From positions 1 through 11,476 of the forward strand of contig UQCY01000053.1 in NCBI GenBank assembly GCA_900539645.1: a stretch of 11,476 bases of DNA, written 5' to 3'. The notes under the pieces were generated by a model, which saw only the letters and a program-made list of their open reading frames with translations, was not told the DNA's origin and made no database searches. Source of the stretch: an uncultured Clostridium sp. (lineage in GTDB: Bacteria; Bacillota; Clostridia; Peptostreptococcales; Peptostreptococcaceae). The first letter of the stretch is position 1. Every line of letters starts with the position of its first letter. The position numbers and the translations under genes were made by a program. Positions 1 through 8,392 of the stretch are shown here, piece after piece.

Positions 1-1253
1 CTTTTGGATATGACAACGTTCTTTATAAAAAAGATATAGAAGGTAGTTTAGCACATGTATATATGCAGGTGAAATGCGGACTTTTAACAGAAGAAGAAGG
101 AAAGGCTATAACTGATGGACTTGTTGGAATACTTGAGGATATAGAGAGTGGAAAACTACCACTTGATGGAAACTACGAAGATATTCACACATTCACAGAA
201 GCTAATCTTATAGAAAGAATTGGAGAAACAGGAAAGAAATTACACACAGCAAGAAGTAGAAATGACCAGGTAGCTGTAGATATGAGATTATATGCAAAAG
301 AAAAAGGTGCAGAAATAGCAGATCTTACAGCTATGTTGAAAGATACAATAAAAGCAAAAGCAGATGAAAATCCATGTATAATGCCTGGATACACTCATCT
401 ACAGAGAGCACAGGTTGTAACATTTAAACATCATTTAATGGCGTATCACAGCATGTTTTCAAGAGATGAAAATAGACTTAGAAATGCTCTTGAAATATTA
501 GATGAATGTCCTCTAGGGTGTGGTGCACTAGCTGGTACAACTCACGATATAGATAGAGAAATAACTTCAGAAAAATTAGGATTCAAAAAACCAGTAGACA
601 ACTTTATGGACGGTGTAAGCGATAGAGATTATTTATTAGAACTTATGTCAGATTTCTCAATAATAATGATGCACCTAAGTAGATTAAGTGAAGAATTGAT
701 ACTATGGAGCTCACAGGAATTCAAATTTGTTGAAATAGACGACTTATATTCAACAGGAAGCTCAATAATGCCTCAGAAGAAAAATCCAGATGGTGCAGAA
801 CTTATAAGAGGTAAAACTGGAAGAGTGTATGGAAACTTATTCTCACTATTTACAGTAATGAAAGGAATTCCTCTAGCTTATAATAAAGACATGCAGGAAG
901 ATAAAGAAGGATTCTTTGATAGTGTAAGAACTCTTGAAATGTGCTTAGAAATAATGGCTAGAATGATAGAAACTCTAAAAGTTAGAGATGATAACATGAA
1001 AAAAGCTGTAAAAGGTGGATTTTTAAATGCGACAGAAGTTGCAGATTATCTAGTTAAAAAAGGAACTGCATTTAGAGATGCACATGGAATTGTTGGAAAC
1101 ATAGTAATCTACTGTGAAGACCATGATAAAGCAATAGAAGAATTAACATTAGAAGAATTAAGCCAGTTCTCAGATGTATTTGATGAGGAAATATACGACT
1201 TCATAGATTATGAAAACATATTAAACAAAGGAATCAAAAAGAACTTAAAATAA
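1..1253 (+). CDS. argH: Argininosuccinate lyase, 5'-truncated by window edge
   Basis: Last step of arginine synthesis: cleaves argininosuccinate to arginine and fumarate in the cytoplasm, as a homotetramer of the fumarase/aspartase superfamily. The frame is open from base 3, so the first visible Met (base 63) is internal; residues before it (FGYDNVLYKKDIEGSLAH) fit the family N-terminus. About 416 residues are visible and only the extreme N-terminus is missing. Seen: the THLQ motif whose His (396-398) is the usual catalytic-pair residue, and the signature loop GSSIMPQKKNP (756-788) carrying the catalytic serine. It ends in a short Lys-rich tail and is followed after 9 bases by a terminator. 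All eight Gln codons are CAG despite the low GC content. The start and any upstream argG lie outside the window. Identification is firm. Confidence 0.96.
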   Translation, partial: FGYDNVLYKKDIEGSLAHVYMQVKCGLLTEEEGKAITDGLVGILEDIESGKLPLDGNYEDIHTFTEANLIERIGETGKKLHTARSRNDQVAVDMRLYAKEKGAEIADLTAMLKDTIKAKADENPCIMPGYTHLQRAQVVTFKHHLMAYHSMFSRDENRLRNALEILDECPLGCGALAGTTHDIDREITSEKLGFKKPVDNFMDGVSDRDYLLELMSDFSIIMMHLSRLSEELILWSSQEFKFVEIDDLYSTGSSIMPQKKNPDGAELIRGKTGRVYGNLFSLFTVMKGIPLAYNKDMQEDKEGFFDSVRTLEMCLEIMARMIETLKVRDDNMKKAVKGGFLNATEVADYLVKKGTAFRDAHGIVGNIVIYCEDHDKAIEELTLEELSQFSDVFDEEIYDFIDYENILNKGIKKNLK

Positions 1254-1254
1254 G

Positions 1255-1303
1255 TAAAATAAATGGGCTGTTGCAGATTTTGCAGCAGCCCATGTTTTAT
1301 TTT
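1255..1303. terminator. Bidirectional intrinsic terminator between convergent genes
   Basis: A 13-bp stem (1263-1275 with 1281-1293, one G-U pair in the plus-strand RNA) encloses the loop GATTT. It has a T-rich run after it on the plus strand (TTTTATTTTA) and an A-rich run before it, which becomes a U-tract on the minus strand. It sits between the stop of argH and the stop of the convergent carboxypeptidase gene, so it probably ends both transcripts. Confidence 0.9.
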
Positions 1304-2663
1304 ATTTCTTTCTTGGTTTACCTGTATCCTTTTTTATAGTCTTATCTTTTGATTTACTTGCTTTTTTCTTTTTCTTCATCCGAGCTTTTTGTTTTCTTTT
1401 AAATCTTCTATAATATTTTTTTACTAGCTTGTAAGCAAGTAAAATTAAAAATGCTATAATAGCAATTTTTAGAATAGTTAAAAGAAGTTTAAAGAAAGTA
1501 TTTTCTGTTATAGCAGCAAACTTGCTAGTAACATCATTTTTAGCAACTAAATCTATAGTCTTAAATTTATCGCCATTCTTATAAATATAGAACTCCCCAA
1601 CTTTATCTCCGGCGCTTAACGGAAGAGAAGTATCCTGTAAATCAGTTTTGAATGTATACTCATCTGTAACAGTCTGTCCCTCAGGAAGTACTACAGTAAA
1701 GCTTTCTTTTGGCTGATACATAAGCTTTTTCTGTTTAGAGAACCACTTTCTCTTAGTATCTACATAGTCAGCTTTATCCATTATTGTAAATGAATCGTAG
1801 TTTTCAAATCCGTAGTCTATTAATGTTCTAGAATCTACATAAATTCCTTCGTTAGTTGAATTAAATACTGCAGAGATAATTCTCTGATTGTCTTTAACAG
1901 CACTTGTTAGAAGACATTTACCAGCAGCATTTGTAAATCCTGTCTTTATACCATCTACAATATCGTATTTTATATCTATTCTCTTACCTTTATATGTTAT
2001 CTTTTGGTGAGAAGTAAGGAATTTATTAGAGTTTGTATAAACTCTTTCGTGAGGATACTGTTTAGTAGGCTTGAATTTTACTGATTTAGTAGCTACGATT
2101 TCTCTAAATACTGAATCAGACATACATTTTCTAGCTATTAAAGCCATATCCTTTGCAGTTGTGTAGTGGTTTTCATCAGGCAATCCATTTGGATTGTTGA
2201 AGTGAGTACCAGTACATCCTATTGCCTCTGCTTCTTTATTCATTAAATCTGCAAATTTTGGTATAGAGCCGCTTACATGTTCAGCCAAAACATATGCGAC
2301 GTCATTGCAAGAATGAACCATTAGAGCTGTAAGTAGTTCTTTTACTGTAAAAGTTTCTCCTTTTTTAAGGAACATACTAGATGGCTCTATGTAAGGAAGG
2401 TCGCCTATAGTTATTTTTTCGTTCAAATCTGGAACATGTTTTATAACCAAATAAGCTGTCCACGCCTTTGTAGTAGAGGCAGGGTAAATTTTTACGTTTC
2501 CATTTTTCTGATAAAGAACTTTACCAGTTTCATAATCCATTAAAACAGCACTTTTAGCTTCTAAATTTACTACCTTTTGATCAGCAAATACACTTCCTAT
2601 TGATGTAAAAACTGATGCAAATACTAGTAAGAAGGCTATTAATACTGAAGATATTTTTTTCAT
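1302..2663 (-). CDS. D-alanyl-D-alanine carboxypeptidase (DacF/PBP5-like, peptidase S11)
   Basis: Low-molecular-weight penicillin-binding protein that trims the terminal D-Ala from peptidoglycan pentapeptides outside the membrane. The 453 residues begin with a signal peptide (residues 1-27, cleavage likely after SVFA). The three active-site motifs are present and in order: STTK (63-66, nucleophile Ser63), SCN (118-120) and KTG (240-242). A PBP5 C-terminal beta domain follows at about 310-372, then one membrane helix (about 391-414) and a 39-residue Lys/Arg-rich tail that should lie in the cytoplasm. GGAGG (2672-2676) lies 8 bases before the ATG, which supports the start. It is divergent from comEA and convergent with argH, so it is probably transcribed alone. 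The exact Dac paralogue cannot be settled from sequence alone. Confidence 0.95.
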   Translation of the reverse strand: MKKISSVLIAFLLVFASVFTSIGSVFADQKVVNLEAKSAVLMDYETGKVLYQKNGNVKIYPASTTKAWTAYLVIKHVPDLNEKITIGDLPYIEPSSMFLKKGETFTVKELLTALMVHSCNDVAYVLAEHVSGSIPKFADLMNKEAEAIGCTGTHFNNPNGLPDENHYTTAKDMALIARKCMSDSVFREIVATKSVKFKPTKQYPHERVYTNSNKFLTSHQKITYKGKRIDIKYDIVDGIKTGFTNAAGKCLLTSAVKDNQRIISAVFNSTNEGIYVDSRTLIDYGFENYDSFTIMDKADYVDTKRKWFSKQKKLMYQPKESFTVVLPEGQTVTDEYTFKTDLQDTSLPLSAGDKVGEFYIYKNGDKFKTIDLVAKNDVTSKFAAITENTFFKLLLTILKIAIIAFLILLAYKLVKKYYRRFKRKQKARMKKKKKASKSKDKTIKKDTGKPRKK

Positions 2664-2746
2664 TTAAAAAACCTCCGAAAATTTCAAATATACTTTTTTA
2701 GTATAACACAGTTGTGTCAATAATAGAAATGAAAGGAGTGATAAGA
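2664..2746. promoter_or_regulatory. Divergent promoter region, carboxypeptidase / comEA
   Basis: An 83-base gap between divergent starts. It contains an inverted repeat TATACT-N5-AGTATA (2689-2705), directly followed by a second palindrome ACACA-GT-TGTGT (2706-2717). On the minus strand TGTTATACT (2708-2700) reads as an extended -10 element for the carboxypeptidase gene. TATACT on the plus strand (2689-2694) could be a -10 for comEA. No good -35 at 17 bases is visible for either, and a TTGACA on the minus strand (2720-2715) is too close to the -10. The promoter calls are tentative; the palindromes are seen directly. Confidence 0.4.
2732..2738 (+). promoter_or_regulatory. Ribosome binding site that sets the comEA start
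   Basis: AAAGGAG lies 8 bases before the ATG at 2747. This favours that ATG over the in-frame GTG at 2714 and the ATG at 2729, neither of which has a comparable site. Confidence 0.85.
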
Positions 2747-3403
2747 ATGGAAAAAAATAAAAAAACACTTATCTTCGCAGCGATTGTGATAGGTCTTTGC
2801 GCAATAGCTGGAGTAAAAATTTTTGAAAGTGAGGGAAATGCAAGATATGAGATTGCTCAGAGTGAGGAAATTGAAAAAGAAAGTACAGATCCAAAACAGA
2901 GTAACGACACTTCTCAGAACACAAACAATTCTCCAACTACAGAGGTAACTGTATATATAAGTGGAGCTGTAAAAACAGAGGGTGTTGTAACTATGAGCTC
3001 AGAAGACAGATTATCTGATGCGATAAAAGTAATGGGCGGCATTGTTGAAGGTGCTGATATGAATGCTATAAACCTTGCAGAAAAGTTAGTAGATGGAAAA
3101 CATTATGTAATTCCAAAACAAGGTGAACAAATTCCAGTTGATGTAAATGCAGGTGGAGGAACATCTGGAGGAGCTGCACAAACAGCGGGAGGAAATGCAC
3201 AGGGACAAGGTGGACTTGTGAATATAAATACCGCAACTTTAGAGCAATTAGATACACTTCCTGGAGTTGGGGAGGCAACTGCAAACAAAATAATAACCTA
3301 CAGAGAAGAAAATGGTGGATTTAAAACTATTGAGGATTTAAAAAATGTAAAAGGTATAGGAGATAAAAAATTTGAAGATATGAAAAGCAGTATATGCGTG
3401 TAG
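2747..3403 (+). CDS. comEA: ComEA-like membrane DNA-binding protein (SLBB + helix-hairpin-helix)
   Basis: Competence-type receptor that binds double-stranded DNA at the outer face of the membrane for uptake through ComEC. The 218 residues comprise an N-terminal membrane helix (about 7-25), a Ser/Thr/Asn/Glu-rich spacer (about 35-65), an SLBB domain (about 66-130, YISGAVKTEGVV), a Gly/Ala/Gln linker (about 135-156) and a ComEA-type double helix-hairpin-helix module (about 157-218, with LPGVG at 171-175 and VKGIG at 201-205). This domain order and length match Firmicutes ComEA. No comEC or comEB adjoins it here; the next gene downstream is selD after a long gap, so it seems to be a single-gene unit. 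Gln codons are mixed CAG/CAA, unlike argH and the sel genes. Confidence 0.92.
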   Translation: MEKNKKTLIFAAIVIGLCAIAGVKIFESEGNARYEIAQSEEIEKESTDPKQSNDTSQNTNNSPTTEVTVYISGAVKTEGVVTMSSEDRLSDAIKVMGGIVEGADMNAINLAEKLVDGKHYVIPKQGEQIPVDVNAGGGTSGGAAQTAGGNAQGQGGLVNINTATLEQLDTLPGVGEATANKIITYREENGGFKTIEDLKNVKGIGDKKFEDMKSSICV

Positions 3404-3564
3404 AAATAGTATTGTAAATCTTTAATAAGTCTATAGTTTTTTTATTAGGATTTGGAGAATTTATCTATTATACGAGATAAAAAAATATTGCCATTAAAAG
3501 ATATTTGTTAAAAATGTAAGATAAAATAAGAATAAAATTAAAAAAATAAATTTATTAAAAAATT

Positions 3565-3610
3565 CAAAAAAGCTAGTTTGATTAAAAAAATCAAGCTAGC
3601 CTTTTATTTT
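3565..3610. terminator. Intrinsic terminator, probably ending comEA transcription
   Basis: A 12-bp stem (3572-3583 with 3589-3600, one G-U pair) with a 5-base A loop is followed by CTTTTATTTT and preceded by a run of A. It lies about 160 bases after comEA and upstream of selD. The flanking A and T runs would let it work in either direction. Confidence 0.75.
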
Positions 3611-3658
3611 GTAGATGAAGCTTAATTAATTATATATAAAACGTAAAAAATATGTTAA

Positions 3659-3664
3659 TATAAT
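3659..3664 (+). promoter_or_regulatory. Candidate -10 element for the selDAB operon
   Basis: A perfect TATAAT lies about 120 bases before selD and just after the terminator. No recognisable -35 sits 16-18 bases upstream. In DNA this AT-rich such a hexamer can occur by chance, so this is a weak call. Confidence 0.3.
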
Positions 3665-3785
3665 AGTGCGAACTTATTAGAAAAAACGATAGATATAAAT
3701 AAAAAAACAATAAATGCCTTATATAGAATTTGAAGAAAAGAAAAATATAAATAACGAAAAAATTTAAAAACAGGGGGAATTCAAG

Positions 3786-4844
3786 ATGGCAAAAGAATAT
3801 AAAAGACTAACAGAAATGACATCAGCAGGAGGGTGAGCTGCTAAAATAGGGCCAGAGGTTCTGGCTGACGTATTATCTCAGTTACCAAAAAATGACAACG
3901 AAAAAGTAGGAAACTTATTAGTAGGACTAGACACAGCAGATGACGCTGCAATATACAAATTAGATGATGAAAAAGCTCTAATACAGACATTAGACTTCTT
4001 CACTCCAATGGTAGACGATCCGTATATATTTGGACAGATAGCAGCGGCAAACTCATTATCAGACATATACGCAATGGGTGGAGAACCAATAGTTGCAATG
4101 AACATAGTTTGCTTCCCATCTTGCCATGATATGCAGGTACTTGCAGAAATATTAAAAGGTGGATTTAGTAAAGTTAAAGAAAGTGGTGCATTACTAGTTG
4201 GTGGACACACAGTAGACGACAAAGAACCAAAATACGGATTATCTGTATCAGGATTAGTTCATCCAGATAGAGTACAGGCTAACTCAACTGCAAAACCTGG
4301 AGATAAATTAATACTTACTAAACCAGTTGGTACAGGAATACTTTCAACAGCTATGAAAGAAGATTTAGTATCTCAGGAAGTAGTAGACAAAGTAATAGAA
4401 ACAATGGTACATCTAAACAAATACGCAGCTATGAGTGTTAACAAATTTGAAGTACATTCAATAACAGATATAACAGGATTCGGATTATTAGGACATGCTA
4501 TGGAAATGGCTAAAGCATCAGATGTAACAATAGAAATAGATTCTAAAAATGTACCTATATTAGATGGTGCAATAGAAATGGCTCAGATGGGTATAGTTCC
4601 ATCAGGAGCATATAACAATATGGGATACATACAGGACGATGTTATGAAGGATGAAAGTGTACCAGAAAGTGTAGAAGATTGTCTATACGATCCTCAGACA
4701 TCAGGTGGATTACTGGTTGCAGTTAGAGCTGATCAGGCAGATGATATAGTAAAAGACATGCTTGCAAATGGATCAATAGTTGCAGAAGTAATAGGTGAAG
4801 TTAAAGAAAAATATGAAAACGGAAAATACATACATGTGATATAA
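3786..4844 (+). CDS. selD: Selenide, water dikinase, a selenoprotein with Sec17 (UGA)
   Basis: Makes selenophosphate, the selenium donor for Sec-tRNA, from selenide and ATP. ATG 3786 has AGGGGG 8 bases upstream. Translating through the in-frame TGA at 3834-3836 gives 352 residues, the usual family length. The N-terminal motif GG-U-AAK-IGPE places Sec at 17 and Lys at 20, matching E. coli Cys17 and Lys20. Downstream the reading stays in frame through GLDTADDAA (metal/ATP site), [13 protein letters not shown] and DPQTSGG. Without Sec decoding, an automatic call would begin at Met75 (base 4008) and lose the active site. It is first gene of selD-selA-selB, with 50 bases to selA. Because it needs Sec, its synthesis depends on its own product and on SelA/SelB. 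All ten Gln codons seen are CAG. Confidence 0.95.
3834..3870 (+). promoter_or_regulatory. UGA Sec codon plus bacterial SECIS-like hairpin in selD
   Basis: TGA (3834-3836) is followed by a perfect 6-bp stem, GCCAGA (3851-3856) with TCTGGC (3860-3865). The apical loop GGT begins 21 bases after the UGA. Distance and a G/U-containing apical loop fit the general pattern of bacterial SECIS elements bound by the SelB C-terminal domain. AT-rich pairing may extend the stem downward. The hairpin is seen directly; its SECIS role is inferred from position and context. Confidence 0.82.
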
Positions 4845-4894
4845 TCAAATAAGGGAAAACAATATCTAAATATTAAAAAGAAAGAGTGGTCAGG

Positions 4895-6301
4895 TTGAAT
4901 AAAAAAGAATTATTTAAAATGCTTCCTTCAGTAGATGAAGTATTATCACAGAAAGAAATAGAAGAATTAATAGAAAAATATCCAAGAAGCATAGTTCTTG
5001 AATCTATAAGGGAAGTAATAGATATAAATAGAAAGACAATAGTCGCTATAAAAACAGAAGAAGAAGCTGAAAAATTCTCTCTTACTATGGAAAAAGTAAT
5101 AGAAGAAACAGAAAAAAAAGCAAGAGATAATTACGCTCTTTCTTTAAAGAAAGTAATAAATGGAACAGGAACAGTTCTTCACACAAACTTAGGTAGATCT
5201 TTAATAAGTGAAAAAATTAAAGATGAAATATGGACAGCAGCTTCAAGATACTCAAACCTTGAATACGATTTAGAAAAAGGTGAGAGAGGATCAAGATATG
5301 TTCATTTAACTGATATGATAAAAAGATTAACTGGAGCAGAAGATGTTTTAGTAGTAAACAACAATGCTGCAGCAGTCATGCTTGTTCTTAGCACAATGGC
5401 TAAAGGTGGAGAAGCTATCGTATCAAGAGGGGAACTTGTTGAAGTTGGTGGATCATTTAGAATACCGAGTGTTATGGCTCTTAGTGGGGCTGACCTAGTT
5501 GAAATAGGAGCTACAAACAAAACACATCTAAAAGATTACGAAGAAGCTATAACAGAAAACACAAGAGCACTTATGAAAGTTCATACAAGTAACTACAGAA
5601 TAATGGGATTCACAGAATCAATATCTGTTGCAGAGCTTGTTGAATTAGGTAAAAAATACGACCTACCAGTAATAGAAGATTTAGGTAGTGGTGTATTTAT
5701 AGACTTATCTAAATACGGTTTAGAATATGAGCCAACTGTACTTGACTCAATACACCGGGGTGCTGATATAGTAACATTCAGTGGAGATAAAATGCTTGGT
5801 GGAGCACAGGCAGGTATAATAGTAGGTAAAAAGAAATACATATCTGCAATGAAGAAAAACCAGTTAACAAGAGCGCTAAGAGTAGATAAACTTACAATAT
5901 GTGCACTTGAAGCAACACTTAGAATGTACTTAGATGAAGAAGAAGCAGTTAAAAACATACCTACATTAAATATGATAACAATGCCTATGGAAGAATTAGA
6001 AAGAAAAGCTAATCTTTTATATGCAGAAATAGAAAAATTAAACCTAGATGCTGATGTTCATATAGAAGAATGTTTATCTCAGGTTGGTGGAGGATCTATG
6101 CCTCTTGAAACAATGAAATCTAGAGGAATAGCAATAACTCCAAACAATATGAACGTATCTACATTAGAAAGAAAGCTAAGACTTAGCGATTCTCATATAA
6201 TAGCTAGAGTTTATGATAATAAATACGTTCTTGATGTTAGAACTATATTCGAAGACGAGTTTGCAGATGTAGCTAATGAGCTTAAATTAGCTTTTATGTA
6301 A
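4895..6301 (+). CDS. selA: L-seryl-tRNA(Sec) selenium transferase
   Basis: PLP-dependent enzyme that turns Ser-tRNA(Sec) into Sec-tRNA(Sec) using selenophosphate from SelD; the family forms large cytoplasmic oligomers. Seen: an N-terminal tRNA-binding region, the conserved [16 protein letters not shown] segment, a fold-type I PLP core, and [12 protein letters not shown], whose Lys (codon 5789-5791, residue 299) should be the PLP Schiff-base lysine. I chose the TTG at 4895 because it gives the family-typical beginning [15 protein letters not shown] and 468 residues. An in-frame GTG at 4886 would add three residues. The ribosome binding site is poor (AGAGTGG overlaps that GTG), so the exact start is uncertain. 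It lies 50 bases after selD and 40 bases before selB, in one apparent operon. Gln codons are all CAG. Confidence 0.95.
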   Translation: MNKKELFKMLPSVDEVLSQKEIEELIEKYPRSIVLESIREVIDINRKTIVAIKTEEEAEKFSLTMEKVIEETEKKARDNYALSLKKVINGTGTVLHTNLGRSLISEKIKDEIWTAASRYSNLEYDLEKGERGSRYVHLTDMIKRLTGAEDVLVVNNNAAAVMLVLSTMAKGGEAIVSRGELVEVGGSFRIPSVMALSGADLVEIGATNKTHLKDYEEAITENTRALMKVHTSNYRIMGFTESISVAELVELGKKYDLPVIEDLGSGVFIDLSKYGLEYEPTVLDSIHRGADIVTFSGDKMLGGAQAGIIVGKKKYISAMKKNQLTRALRVDKLTICALEATLRMYLDEEEAVKNIPTLNMITMPMEELERKANLLYAEIEKLNLDADVHIEECLSQVGGGSMPLETMKSRGIAITPNNMNVSTLERKLRLSDSHIIARVYDNKYVLDVRTIFEDEFADVANELKLAFM

Positions 6302-6341
6302 TTTAGTTGTAGCTCGGATTCGAAATTAGGAGGAAATAAAT

Positions 6342-8225
6342 ATGAAACACATTATAGTAGGGACTGCCGGACATATAGACCATGGTAAAACAACACTTAT
6401 CAAGGCTTTAACTGGTAGAGAAACAGATACCCTTGATGAAGAGAAAAAAAGAGGTATTTCGATAAATCTAGGATTTACTTTCTTCGACTTACCTAGTGGA
6501 AAGAGAGTAGGAATAGTAGACGTTCCTGGACATGAGAAATTTATAAAAAACATGCTAGCTGGAGCATCTGGGCTAGATATGGTAATGCTTGTTGTTGCAG
6601 CTGATGAAGGTGTAATGCCACAGACAGTAGAGCATATAGATATACTATCATTCTTAAATATCAAAAATGGTCTAATTGTATTAACTAAGAGCGATATGGT
6701 AGAAGAAGAATTCAGAGAATTAGTTAAAGAAGATATAAAAGAAAGAATGAAAGGTACATTCCTTGAAAATGCAGAAATATTAGAAGTTGACTCTGTATCT
6801 AAGAGAGGTATACCTGAGCTTATTCAGAAATTAGACGATATGAGTGAGCAGATAGAAGAAAAGAATGAAAACTCACCAGCAAGACTTAATATAGATAGAG
6901 TATTTACAATAAAAGGTCATGGTACTGTTGTTACAGGTACTCTTCTTGAAGGTAAGATAAGCGTTGATGATGATTTAGTTGTATATCCAGAAAACCTAAA
7001 AGCTAAAATAAGAAGTATTCAGGTTCATGGTGAAGATGAAAATACTGCTTATGCTGGACAGAGAACAGCTATAAATATATCTAATGTTAAAAAAGACGAG
7101 ATTGGAAGAGGAGATGTACTTGCAGCTCCAGATTCACTTGAAGAGTCTATGATGCTAGATGTTAAAATGAATATAATCAAGCATGTAGATAAGACTTTAA
7201 AACATTGGGATAGATTAAGATTATACCATGGAACAAGAGAAATTCTTTGTAGAGCAGTTCCTCTTGATAAGGAAGAGATTGCTCCAGGAGAAAGTGGGTT
7301 TGTTCAGTTAAGACTTGAAGAAAGTATAGTATCTAAAAAAGGAGATACTTTTGTTGTTAGAAGTTATTCACCAATGGCAACAATAGGTGGTGGTGTTATA
7401 ATAGATGCTTCACCTAAGAAACATAAGAGATTTGATGAAGATGTAATAGAAACTCTAAAAGTTAAAGAAAAAGGTGAACTTCACGACATACTTGAAGAGT
7501 ATTTAAAACACAACTCTAAAAATTATCCTACAGTTAAGGATATGATGAGTTATAGTGGTGCTCATGAAGAGGATATAAGAAAAGCTTTAGATAAATTATC
7601 TGGAGAAGGTAAGATATTTGTGATTGGAAATATGTATATACATACTAATCACTATAAGAAATTATCTGAAAAGGTAAGTGATCTTCTTGCAGATTACCAT
7701 AAACACAATAGATTAAAACCAGGTATGTTAAAGGAAGAGTTGAAGTCTAAGGTTGAGAGCAAGTTTAAACCTAAGGAATTTGATATAGTTCTTGCTGCAT
7801 TTGAAGGCGATGGAGTGATTAAGATTGCTGGAAATGTTGTTTCTTTAAAAGATTTCGAAGTTGTTTTCAATGAGAAACAGAAGGAAAATAGAAATAGAAT
7901 GCAGAAGATGTTAAAGAAATGTGGCTTTGAGTCTGTTTTAACTATAGACGAGGTGACAGGTAAGGATGTTAGAGCTAAAGAGGTTCTAGATGCTATGATA
8001 GGTGATACTGTTGCTATTCTTGGTGATGGATATATTATGGATATGGAGACTTATGATAAGGCTAAGAAGATGCTTGTTGATTATATTAATGAGCATGGAG
8101 AGATTACTCTTGGTGAGTATAGAGACTTGATTGGATCAAGTAGAAAAAATTGTATGATAATATTAGAAAGTTTCGATAGAAATAGGATAACAAAGAGAAT
8201 CGAAAATAAAAGGGTTCTCGTATAA
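6342..8225 (+). CDS. selB: Selenocysteine-specific elongation factor SelB
   Basis: GTPase that carries Sec-tRNA(Sec) to the ribosome and binds the mRNA SECIS hairpin. The 627 residues are within the usual range. The G domain shows GHIDHGKT (G1, residues 10-17), DVPGHE (G3, 60-65) and TKSD (G4, 115-118). EF-Tu-like domains II (from about 178, with [13 protein letters not shown]) and III follow. The C-terminal 250 residues (from about 375) have the pattern of the SelB winged-helix repeats that contact RNA and end in [17 protein letters not shown] (6328-6333) lies 8 bases before ATG 6342. The last codons (from 8187) also form the 5' arm of a long inverted repeat with non-coding DNA downstream. 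It is the third gene of selDAB; selC is not adjacent. Confidence 0.96.
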   Translation: MKHIIVGTAGHIDHGKTTLIKALTGRETDTLDEEKKRGISINLGFTFFDLPSGKRVGIVDVPGHEKFIKNMLAGASGLDMVMLVVAADEGVMPQTVEHIDILSFLNIKNGLIVLTKSDMVEEEFRELVKEDIKERMKGTFLENAEILEVDSVSKRGIPELIQKLDDMSEQIEEKNENSPARLNIDRVFTIKGHGTVVTGTLLEGKISVDDDLVVYPENLKAKIRSIQVHGEDENTAYAGQRTAINISNVKKDEIGRGDVLAAPDSLEESMMLDVKMNIIKHVDKTLKHWDRLRLYHGTREILCRAVPLDKEEIAPGESGFVQLRLEESIVSKKGDTFVVRSYSPMATIGGGVIIDASPKKHKRFDEDVIETLKVKEKGELHDILEEYLKHNSKNYPTVKDMMSYSGAHEEDIRKALDKLSGEGKIFVIGNMYIHTNHYKKLSEKVSDLLADYHKHNRLKPGMLKEELKSKVESKFKPKEFDIVLAAFEGDGVIKIAGNVVSLKDFEVVFNEKQKENRNRMQKMLKKCGFESVLTIDEVTGKDVRAKEVLDAMIGDTVAILGDGYIMDMETYDKAKKMLVDYINEHGEITLGEYRDLIGSSRKNCMIILESFDRNRITKRIENKRVLV

Positions 8226-8392
8226 TAAAAAGGCAAGAAGGTACACTTCGTTCCTGGCTTCGACGATTTCTTCGTCTAGCTCGAACTTTGTTCGAGGCTA
8301 AAGACGAAATCGTCTGCAGATAGTCACTGAAGTTGTACCTTTCTTGCCTTTTTTCATAGGGAACCCTTTTTATTTCGATTCCTTGTTGTTAT
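8187..8392. repeat. Long imperfect fold-back joining the selB 3' end to downstream DNA
   Basis: Bases 8187-8217, inside selB, are nearly complementary to 8361-8392. About 27 of 32 aligned positions match, with one single-base gap. Both arms keep GAATCGAAA and AAAAGGGTTC (or their complement). The hairpin at 8227-8354 lies nested between the arms, so RNA from selB can fold into one structure of about 206 bases. Since the selB C-terminus looks normal for the family, the downstream arm appears to be an inverted copy of the gene end. Its origin and role are unknown. Confidence 0.75.
8227..8354 (+). terminator. Large branched hairpin with terminal T-run after selB
   Basis: The outer stem pairs 8227-8249 with 8329-8354 (two small bulges) and its 3' side ends in six T. 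Inside, 8262-8314 folds into a second long stem: GACGA/TCGTC, then TCGTC/GACGA, then a perfect 7-bp CTCGAAC-TTT-GTTCGAG cap (8280-8296). It starts 2 bases after the selB stop and should end the selDAB transcript. It is far larger than a normal terminator and richer in GC than its surroundings, so it may have another role or be a small palindromic element. It does not fit a tRNA-Sec. Confidence 0.75.

Larger units (their letters stand above)
3404..3785. other. AT-rich intergenic region, comEA to selD
   Basis: This 382-base gap contains no convincing ORF, tRNA or known riboswitch. It holds a small stem (3460-3466 with 3475-3481) without a T-tract, the terminator-like hairpin at 3565-3610, an AT-rich stretch that should contain the selD promoter, and the selD ribosome binding site AGGGGG (3772-3777). 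Confidence 0.7.

Noticed and set aside
3066..3288. Minus-strand open frames inside comEA
   Set aside because: They mirror the Gly/Ala-rich linker and the SLBB coding sequence, with no start signals or recognisable domains.
3659..3751. Several TATAAT/TATAAA-like hexamers as firm selD promoters
   Set aside because: The stretch is so AT-rich that such hexamers are expected by chance, and no -35 is properly spaced; only one was kept, at low confidence.
4008..4844. A short 278-residue SelD starting at the ATG at 4008
   Set aside because: There is no ribosome binding site before it and it lacks the catalytic N-terminus; translation through the UGA gives the full family length in the same frame.
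8226..8354. tRNA-Sec gene (selC) next to selB, as known in some clostridial sel operons
   Set aside because: The region is highly structured, but I find no T-loop of the GTTCGANTCC type, no UCA anticodon stem-loop, no 8-bp acceptor stem with CCA, and the stems do not form a cloverleaf.
8187..8392. Insertion sequence with terminal inverted repeats
   Set aside because: No transposase is encoded between the arms, no target-site duplication is evident, and one arm is normal selB coding sequence.
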